From positions 39,451,233 to 39,515,232 of the forward strand of contig JAKSZU010000004.1 in the NCBI GenBank assembly GCA_026018925.1: a stretch of DNA of 64,000 nt. The letters run 5' to 3'. This document shows, in pieces, positions 56,739 through 64,000 of this stretch. The stretch comes from Tupaia tana (lineage: Eukaryota; Chordata; Mammalia; Scandentia; Tupaiidae). The translations under genes and the position numbers were made by a program. The notes beneath the pieces were generated by a model, which was not told where the DNA came from, ran no database searches, and saw only the letters and a list, made by a program, of their open reading frames with translations. How positions within the stretch are numbered: the first letter of the stretch is position 1; each line of letters begins with the position of its first letter.

Positions 56739-57815
56739 AGTCTAGGAGCTGGGGCTGGTCCTTAGCTCTTGGGCCTAAAGGCAGAGAAAAGACGAACAGA
56801 GGTCATTTTCCTAAATCACAATGAGTGGGAGAAATGAAGAATCCACGTGAAGGAAAGTTCAGACTCAGAAAGGTGAAACAGAAATGAGAAAAGAGGCTCA
56901 AGTTTGAAGAAGTGCAATGGAAAAATGAAGACTGAGATGGCAAGTGTAGTGAGGTTGACAAAAGAGAAAGAAATTCCTTTCAGCATGGTTATAATTTTGT
57001 AGGGGTCTTGTGGTCTTGCCTTTTGGCGAGGAGGGAGCCAAGCTATAAAATATGGTTCCATCTGCCTTTTAAAATATCAGGAAACATGAAGTGGCAAAGG
57101 CCATCAAGAAAGGTTTTCTTAAAGTCTAAGACAAATTTAACTCCAGAGAGACAGAATGGAAACATCCGTGTGCGTCTTTTACCTCTCTTGTAGTGGAGGT
57201 CTTCGAGGCTGTTGATGTAATGCTCAAATCTCTGACTAACAACAGCACTTCACTGATCAGCCCACAGCACGGCCTGCTGCCGTCTCCCCAAAGAACAGGT
57301 GGGTTCTTTGAAGGGACAGACACAATGTACTATTAGCACTGTTCTAGTGAAACATAGAAATTATGCCATGAAAACTTAATTGCCACTTTATTCAGTAATC
57401 AGCATTAACATAGAGAATATTTAAAGCTACAACAGATTGTGCAGCAGCCAAGAGTGAGGCAGCATAGACTTCTAGAAAGCTTAAGAAGATTAAACTTTAG
57501 AAAATTAAGGCCTTGCAGAAAGAGACTATGTTATTTCAGGCCCTTTTATGATATGCATGGGAAAAGGTCAGTACTAGTGGGGTTGGTCAATCGAAAAGCA
57601 TACTGAGACCACTAACTCCTTTGATTTGTCTCTCCCGAGGTCCCTCAAGTACAGTTTGATTGAATGGAGTTTAATCAATTCAGTTCCACCCATACTCAAT
57701 AAATATGATGTGGCCAGCACTGATTAAATAAGACATAGTCCATGATTCAAGAATTTGTGGCATATTATTGAATATGAAAAAGTACAATGATGATTATAAT
57801 CAAGGTACCGTATAA
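56739..57815. other. Unique intergenic DNA, no gene seen
   Basis: Single-copy sequence with no recognised element; short frames only. Confidence 0.55.
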
Positions 57816-57819
57816 TCAG

Positions 57820-58120
57820 GAAAGAGGATAAGTTTGGTTTGATTCCTGCCTCAGAAACTATTAGTGGTTTGGGCATGTTACTTAATTTATCTGAGATTAA
57901 CTTCCTTAATCTTTAGAATGAGGACAGTATTGTAGACCTAGCAAGCACATTGAAATATTAAACCATATTAAGTGGAAAGGCTCTATGAGTGGTACCTCTC
58001 TCTCTCAATACATTAAAATAAACTATTTGCACCAAGTACACTTAAACACACACACACACACACACACACATATAAAATCACAGTATTTGGCACAAATGAG
58101 GTGTTTGTTAAATGACGTTA
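57820..58120 (+). mobile_element. MIR SINE split by a SINE D 3' fragment and (CA)n
   Basis: MIR core 'ggtttgggcatgttacttaattta' and 3' end 'cagtatttggcacaaatgaggtg' are separated. The gap (57985-58072) holds 'ctctctctcaatacattaaaataaac', which matches the 3' end of the chimeric SINE at 60546, and a (CA)12 array. Confidence 0.6.
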
Positions 58121-58129
58121 GCAAAGCAT

Positions 58130-58300
58130 AAGACAAAACAGAAAGACAAACAAAACAGTGCCACAAGAAGGGCAAAAATAAAATACTGAGTTAGTGTAAA
58201 AGACATTGAAATGGCATTGGTTTGCAAAGGCAGGGAAGGCTTAATGGATGAGGTCATATTTGATGTGGACCTAGAATCATAACAGGTACTCAAAAAGTAG
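58130..58300 (+). mobile_element. Old mammalian LINE relic (L1ME/L2-like)
   Basis: 'caaaggcagggaaggcttaatggatgaggtcatatttgatgtgg' matches the 'tcagggaaggcctcactgagaaggtgacatttgag' phrase. A further piece lies at 58650-58990. Confidence 0.5.
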
Positions 58301-58359
58301 CAATTAGATGAATGAGGAAGCTAGTAACAAAGGCACAAGGTGTGACAATGTAGGATTTG

Positions 58360-58583
58360 TTCGACCGCAGTTCGCGTCTCGGACCCGGTGGCTTACAACT
58401 CACGCCGGGCGCGTGTGCGTGTGTGCCCAAGATCCCGAGAGGAGAATGGAGGAGAAGGGATTGCGGCGTGACCATCCCCCCTGGGGGGTGATTTCTCGCT
58501 TTCTGTCTCTATGTCTCTCTCTGTCTGTCTGGCGAGCGCACGCGCCCTATAGCAAAAAACCTCTCCAAAAAAAAAAAAAAAAA
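58360..58583 (+). mobile_element. SINE A1, 5'-truncated young copy
   Basis: It begins at 'tcgaccgcagttcgcgtctcgg', inside the tRNA-like head just before the B box, and is otherwise complete to a 17-nt A-tail. It is nearly identical to the copy at 18327 (shared GCGTCTCGG and CTTACAACTCAC). Confidence 0.92.
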
Positions 58584-58649
58584 GGAAAACTAGAAGTTTA
58601 ATTTGTGTAGAAAATAAAGAATTTAAGAGAGAAATTCAGGAAGTCAGAA

Positions 58650-58990
58650 AAGCAGGATCAGGCTCATACAGCAGTGAATGTGAATGCCAATTGGAATAGC
58701 CAATGAATTAATAATGTAGGCAGTCAAAAAGTTACTGGAATTTTCTAAGCACAGATGAAGAATATTTGGATATGGCAATGGTGTGAAGAGAGTTGTGTAA
58801 AGCAGGGATATTGGTGAGGGGCTGTTATACCAGTTCAGAAAGGAGGTAATGAGGCCTGGGTGAGGGTGCTAACAATGAAGCTGGAGAGGAGTAGATGAAG
58901 GTGAGCGATATTGTGGGTGAGAACTCAGAGGAATTACTAAGGAGTTAGTAAGGACTCGGATGGGATGTGAGGAGCAAGGTATACTTTATT
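58650..58990 (+). mobile_element. Old mammalian LINE relic, 3' part
   Basis: 'gttataccagttcagaaaggagg' (compare 'gcagtaatccaggcgagag'), 'gaggagtagatgaaggtgag' and 'aggagttagtaaggactcgg' keep the order of this repeat downstream of the SINE. Confidence 0.45.
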
Positions 58991-59086
58991 TAGAAGTACT
59001 ATGGGTGTCCTGAATGGTGAACAGCGGACAACCACACACAACACAAATGCCAGCAATTGTGAGAGAATTAGAGAAGAGAAGGAGGA

Positions 59087-59087
<1 letters not shown>

Positions 59088-59127
<40 letters not shown>
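59088..59127. repeat. (GA)n microsatellite
   Basis: About 19 GA units, giving an Arg-Glu repeat artefact in one frame. Confidence 0.97.
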
Positions 59128-59128
<1 letters not shown>

Positions 59129-59220
59129 AAAAGAGAGAGGAGAGACAAAACAAGGACTGTTATGAAGGGATTAAGGACCAAGTCAGAGAATGCCAATGAC
59201 CTTGACAATATAGCATTATT

Positions 59221-59478
59221 AGGGGCCAGAAGATGGCGTAATGATTATGTCACTGTTCTCCCACATGGCCGACCCAGTCGAGCCCCAGACCCGGAGAACT
59301 GAAATTTACACCAGGCACATGTGTGTGCATGCTCAAACTCCCGACAAGAGAATGGAGAGGAAGGGATTGTGGCATGGCCATCCTTCCTGGGGGATGATTT
59401 TTCACTTTTTGTTTTTCAGTCTTTCCAAAAAGTACACATGCCCTATAGCAAAAATCTCTCTCTTGAAAGAAAAAAAGG
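59221..59478 (+). mobile_element. SINE A, diverged copy
   Basis: 'ggggccagaagatggcg', a damaged B box 'agtcgagccccag', the middle segment 'gagaatggagaggaaggg', the tail end 'ccctatagcaaaaatctctc' and an impure A-tail. Its 5' end resembles SINE B heads (ggggcc, 'cacatggccgac'). Confidence 0.85.
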
Positions 59479-59867
59479 ATTTAGCATTTTTACAGTTCAG
59501 TCAGGCTATATCCCGGCTGGTTTGTTCACAGACAAGCCGGCATATCTTCCTAGGCAATTTTCAGTGTCACCTGCAAGTTTGGATTCAAAGAACTTGAATT
59601 GAATGTGTGTAGTGCTTGAGTTCTAGAAACCAGGTTTCTGATCACTGGGTATAAGTCCCTGCGGCATATACCCTCTCTCTCCGAGAACTCACAACCAATA
59701 CAGACCATTCAGTTGATCCAGACAGGTGGACTACTTTTCTAGAGAGGACAGAGGAACCTATCCAAGAAGCCCACTCACAGCATTCAAAGTGGAATACTCA
59801 AGAATTCTAGGGAATGAGAAGTGAATATGACAACTTTTATTTTTAATGTAAAAATAATGAAGGAGGG

Positions 59868-60122
59868 GGAACCAGCAGTTAGCGTAATGGCTATGTCACT
59901 GGACTCCCACGTAGTCGAACGCAGTTTGCGTCCCGGACCTGGTGGCTTAAAACTGACGCCGGGCGCGTGTGCGTGCGTGCCCAAGACCCCGAGAGGAGAA
60001 TGGAGGAGAAGGGATTGCGGCGTGACCATCCCCCCTGGGGGGTGATTTCTCGCTTTCTGTCTCTATGTCTCTCTCTGTCTGTCTGGCGAGCGCACGCGCC
60101 CTATAGCAAAAATCTCTCAAAA
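59868..60122 (+). mobile_element. SINE A1, young copy, 18-bp TSD
   Basis: Exact duplications aaaaataatgaaggaggg (59850-59867 and 60123-60140). Complete body with GCGTCCCGG after a decayed B box (GTTTGCG), CTTAAAACTGACG and TATGTCTCTCTC, and 'gcgagcgcacgcgccctatagc'. Confidence 0.95.
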
Positions 60123-60545
60123 AAAAATAATGAAGGAGGGATATAATACTAATATTTAATGTCGGAGTTGAAGCCTGCCTTCTGACTGAAGTCTGTATGT
60201 CAGTGAAAAAAATACATGCTCCTAGAGCAGGATTTCATTGGTGGAAATGTTGGCAGAGGTTCCTGCACTTGGCTATTGCCATATATTATTTACATGAAGT
60301 AGGCATACAGATGAGGCTGACTGATATAAACAGACTAACCTTCACAAAATGCACTTGTGGTTTATAAGGATCCCCTCTGAGAAACTATTTTCACACACAG
60401 ATAATACAAATAACATAGGTAAATATAAGAAAATGGTACAACTAAAATTTTATCTTTACTCTAGATGTCTTCATTAAAAAGTAATTGACGCTTAAATTAG
60501 ATTTGAGAAGTTGGTGAACATTACTGAAATGATTAAGAAAACTAA

Positions 60546-60770
60546 CCCAGCCTTGGTGGTGCAGGTGGTAGAACACCACTGTGTGACACTAGAGCCATGT
60601 AGGGGGTCTGGGTTTGGATCCCAGCTTGACCTGAACATATTAGGGTACATTCATGGGCAAGCTTGTAATCCTGGCTGGTGGGGAGGCTGCAGGACGATTG
60701 CAGCATGGCAAGACCCTGTGAGTAGGACCGCTCCCTCTCAATACATTACAATAAACTTTAAAGGATCATT
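60546..60770 (+). mobile_element. SINE D: tRNA-headed SINE with 7SL-like 3' half
   Basis: The head has A box TGGTGCAGGTGG and B box GGTTTGGATCC. The following part 'gcttgtaatcctggctgg', 'ggggaggctgcaggacgat' and 'ggcaagaccctgtgag' parallels the Alu/7SL phrases 'gcctgtaatcccagct', 'gggaggctgaggcaggag' and 'gagaccctgtctc'. It ends 'tcaatacattacaataaac'. A 3' fragment of the same family lies at 57985. Confidence 0.5.
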
Positions 60771-61019
60771 AAGAACACTGTGCGAACTATTTGCATCCAG
60801 TGCAATTAGTTATTAAAATTTTCTAATATTAACGTGTATATTTTATAAGTACACATACATTGTGTGCATCCGCTCATTTTACATATGTATAAAATATGTA
60901 ATATGTGGGAATATATTTATTTTACTAAACTAGGCATAGTTCAAAGTTTTTGAGATCACAGGTATAGAGGCGAAGGAATTTTCCATGCCTCTCTGATGGT
61001 TTGGTTAAAAATCAATTGA

Positions 61020-61345
61020 TGATTGTATGTCCCCACTTAACATATACCGAATGTCTGCACTCTATGACTGAAACTGATTGACTAATCGTTCTACAAACAC
61101 AAGAGATGGGTGTGACTGTCAGATGAGGTGTATGTGGAGGAGTGGGGCCTAACGGGGACATTTGGAGAAGGGATACGGAGGTAGAACATTGACGGGATGC
61201 GGAAGTGTGGTGTTATCGGTTGAAGATATTTTGATCAATGGGACTGCGGAGAAATGTTCACATATTGAAATGCTCACATTGTAAGCTAAACAATGTGATT
61301 GAATGTATATACAAAAAAATAAATAAATAAAAAAAATGAAAAAAA
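61020..61345 (+). mobile_element. L1 3' end, 5'-truncated insertion
   Basis: 'tgtccccacttaacatatacc' (end of ORF2/start of 3' UTR), 'gtctgcactctatgactgaaac', 'ggttgaagatattttgatc' and 'ttgtaagctaaacaatgtg', then an AATAAATAAATAAA-rich tail. It carries more CpG than the other copies, so it may be the youngest. Confidence 0.82.
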
Positions 61346-61349
61346 AAAT

Positions 61350-62100
61350 CAACTGATAATAACCAGATTAACACAGGGAAAGGCATACGAATTTTGATCA
61401 GGTGTAAAGGTATGCTGGAGCCACAGACTAGGAAAGTCAAATCTGCCAGGTGGTTGAGGCTTACATACCCTTTTCATAGGAGAGAGGAAAACTGGGGGAA
61501 AATGCAATTTTAGATTAAATGATTTTCAGGAGAAAAGAATGGGCTTAATGTTTAGACAATGGTAAGTATATGATTCTCTTTGGAAATAGAATGTGCCTGG
61601 GGGACAGACAATATCTTGTGACAAAATCTGTCCAAGCATGTGGACAGTCCTCAGTCTTTCTGACATGAGTTTAGTTTAGTACTTCAGGAGAGAAAAACCA
61701 ATAAAAAATGATCAAGAGACAGGGGGCAAAAGGGTGGGAATGAGAGATCAGAGAGAAATATTGGTTCTGAATCTGGGTCTTTAATTTAGCATGTCAAAGC
61801 ACCATATTTTAGGGTATTATTTTCTGAGCTCTGATAAAGCTATTAGTGATTTTTCAACCCTGAGCCCCTGTAGCTATTTCAAAATACTGAAAATGAATTG
61901 TTTAAGAGAAGACTTTGTTGTTGGGAAAAAAATTAAAGGTATGAGAAATACCCAGTGTGCAGTGGAGAAATGGAAGAAGCATAACATTATTGATAAGGGA
62001 AGAAAAGAATACTAGGAAGAACTAGGAACATACAAACCAACTAAATTTCCTGTCTAATGACAATGAAGGGGCCACTCTTTTGATGAAGCAAAAATGTCTT
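61350..62100. other. Unique intergenic DNA, no gene seen
   Basis: AT-rich, no recognised element. A 74-codon frame at 61791-62015 shows no domain. Confidence 0.55.
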
Positions 62101-62118
62101 GAAAAACTTGCCCTTTGG

Positions 62119-62379
62119 GGAACCAGCAGTTAGCGTAATGGCTATGTCGCTGGACTCCCACGTAGTCGACCGTGGTTCGCGTCCTGGACCCGGTGGCTTA
62201 AAACTCACGCTGGGCGCGTGTGCGTGCGTGCCCAAGATCCCGAGAGGAGAATGGAGGAAAAGGGATTGCGGCGTGATCATCCCCCCTGGGGGGTGATTTC
62301 TCGCTTTCTGTCTCTATGTCTCTCTCTGTCTGTCTGGCGAGCGCACGCGCCCTATAGCGAAAAACCTCTCCAAAAAAAA
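62119..62379 (+). mobile_element. SINE A1, young copy, 17-bp TSD
   Basis: Exact flanks aaaaacttgccctttgg (62102-62118 and 62380-62396). It starts 'ggaaccagcagttagcg', with GGTTCGCGTCC, CTTAAAACTCAC and TATGTCTCTCTC. A13-14 tail. Among the least mutated copies. Confidence 0.95.
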
Positions 62380-62399
62380 AAAAACTTGCCCTTTGGTTA

Positions 62400-63100
62400 A
62401 TGGCCTGCCAGCCTTTCCTGTGAGCTCATGCTGCCCAGGACTGGAAAGGAAGCCCTGTAGTGGCTGCCATTTCATACAGCATCTCATGCTTTTCTTTTCA
62501 CCTCCTACCACCCAGAAGCTGTTGCGCTAGGCACATTTTTAGATTATTTAAAAATAAATTACAGTTAGTGATAAAACAGATAAGCCAGAGAAAACTGGGC
62601 AAGTGTGTGCTTCAAGTTACACAGTCCAAGGCTGCCTGGTATAAAAATATTCTATGTATCCCATTTGGCTAAATGGGGCTTCAGCAACTGGTAATTTTTG
62701 CATGTCATAGTCACTGCTAATTGTTGAATTAGAACATCTGTCAAAAATAGGGATATTTTCCTCAGAACACGGAGCAGGGGAAATTAGCTTTGCTCTAAGA
62801 AAGTACAAGGTTCATCATGACTGCACTCACTACCAAATGCTAATATTTCCTTATTCTGGCCATTGTTTACGAATGGAAAAACTGATACATGGCTTCTTGA
62901 CTGCACTTAATCAATCAGGGTTTCACAGACTCTTTGGATATCCTCAGGACAATGGCAATTTGAAAGTGTCCGACAGAGGGTAAAAATTAGGCAGTATATG
63001 ATTTAACAAGATAATCTCTCTCTAACCAAGGATGTAGGAGCTTTTGTAGTTTAGCCTTGTTCAAGGAAACATGTGTTCTATTTACAACTTAACTCCACTG
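62400..63100. other. Unique intergenic DNA, no gene seen
   Basis: Single-copy sequence with no repeat or coding signature. Confidence 0.55.
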
Positions 63101-63104
63101 AGTC

Positions 63105-63230
63105 AGGAGATATTAATGTGTGTGACTTTGAGTGAGTCTCATACCCTCTCTGAGTCTCAGTTTTTTTCTTTATATAAAATTGAAGCCCTAAGCTAAACTG
63201 ATGATGTGCAAGTTGCGAGATCTTTAAAAC
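63105..63230 (+). mobile_element. MIR SINE, sense
   Basis: 'gtgtgactttgagtgagtctcataccctctctgagtctcag' and 'ttatataaaattgaagccc' match the MIR core. Confidence 0.75.
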
Positions 63231-63916
63231 ACTAGAGTTTCCTCATAGCTATCTTAGGAGAGGTGCCTTGTCTGTGAGGTGGTGGACTGAACAGAGACCA
63301 GCCATCATCTCCACTTCAACAAGTTCAGTTCTTCTTTTATCTATTTTATACATTGGGATTCAATGTTCATTTGGGAGGGATAATAATTTGACAACTAAAA
63401 TATTTATAAAGACTCACAGGTCTATGTAAAGATCTGCTATGACAGATCAAAAGGGTCCGTGCAAAAGCTCAATCATGTTGCATATCCCATTTGTGATTAG
63501 ACAAGGGGATGATCTCCAGATAAGCTAACCTAATTACTGTCCTCAAAATCAGTTATGCCAATCCCCTCAGTTACGTATTTTATTTTTTCCTTTTATTTCT
63601 ATATTCAGTCACCAGGTGTTGACAACATAAGCCTCCCTCTCCAGATACATGTATGTGAGGACTCCATTCCTTCCTCTTAACCCCTGCTACTATTACTCTA
63701 GTTGAGACTTTGTCACTAGACTATAATTATTGTATTATCCTTCTAACTTAATTTTATTTCTTTGTTCTTTCTTCAGTTTTCTTTGAATTCATCCTTGATT
63801 CGGCCTTAGGATTGAGCCTTCTAAAATACAAATATAACCATATCATCTAACTCTTTAAGACAGTTCACTTGTTTTTCATCACCTATAAATACAGATCAAA
63901 CATATTAGTAGGGCAT

Positions 63917-64000
63917 GTGTCTTAGGTTGAACTGCCATAACAAAAATACAATAAACTGGGTAGCTTATAGGCAAAAGAAAGTTATTTCTCACAGTCCTGG
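63917..64000 (-). mobile_element. MLT1-type LTR, antisense, runs off the window
   Basis: 'tgtcttaggttgaactgccataac', 'ataaactgggtagcttata' and 'gttatttctcacagtcctgg' are the antisense end of an MLT1 LTR. The rest lies beyond position 64000. Confidence 0.8.

Noticed and set aside
59014..59199. Arg-Glu-rich open frame
   Set aside because: Translation of a (GA)n microsatellite.
7384..62379. Regularly spaced similar units, as in a CRISPR array
   Set aside because: The units are 250-bp SINEs in both orientations at irregular distances; CRISPR arrays do not occur in mammalian nuclear DNA.
862..62379. Assigning the host to a named order (colugo, tree shrew, hedgehog, pangolin and others considered)
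   Set aside because: SINE A does not match the colugo, tree-shrew, hedgehog, shrew, bat, horse, carnivore, armadillo or afrotherian SINEs as I remember them; naming a species would be a guess.

Overview
This is eutherian-mammal nuclear DNA, and I could support no complete protein-coding or functional RNA gene in it. The evidence is the repeat load: L1 LINEs, MaLR/ERVL-type LTRs (MLT1/MST-like), MIR, L2, MER5A, MER20 and a Tigger-like element. MaLR LTRs are a eutherian signature. There is no bacterial-style gene density, and every open frame longer than about 100 codons is simple repeat, SINE, or an unsupported chance frame. I saw no Alu, B1, AfroSINE, carnivore or ruminant SINE. Instead there are about 27 copies of one tRNA-headed SINE (called SINE A here) and about 5 of a shorter relative (SINE B). 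I cannot name the species from memory. The lineage lies outside the clades whose SINEs I recognise.

Layout. 0-9 kb: an L1 ORF2 scrap and an antisense MaLR LTR, then a long antisense L1 running from ORF2 to the 5' UTR. It is riddled with SINE A/B insertions and holds an inverted L1 segment next to an AT-rich microsatellite. 9-26 kb: unique DNA with L2, MIR, MLT1, MER20, Tigger-like and L1M relics, plus young SINE A copies. 26.3-37.4 kb: an 11-kb interval with no SINE A or B. It contains blocks that read like conserved non-coding sequence, an MLT1 LTR, and a clean solo LTR of an IAP/ERVK-like (class II) endogenous retrovirus with a 6-bp target duplication. 37-47 kb: MER5A, two MaLR proviruses (one nearly complete, one with a 3' stub) and several L1 3' ends. 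47-64 kb: unique DNA with MIR, L2, old LINE relics, more SINE A (including the youngest subfamily) and one chimeric SINE.

The most useful result is the SINE system. SINE A and B share a tRNA-like head with recognisable A and B boxes, then diverge. SINE A continues into about 170 nt of unrelated sequence with a conserved CCCCCCTGGGGGG palindrome and ends in a plain A-tail. SINE B goes almost directly to a pyrimidine-rich tract and ends with AATAAA plus a TCTTT terminator-like motif. Copies with perfect 13-18 bp target duplications show L1-type integration. The youngest-looking SINE A subfamily carries an unusual change in the pol III B box.

Coordinates of degenerate relics are approximate (about 10-30 bp). 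Family names for old repeats are recalled from consensus-like motifs, not from a database search.
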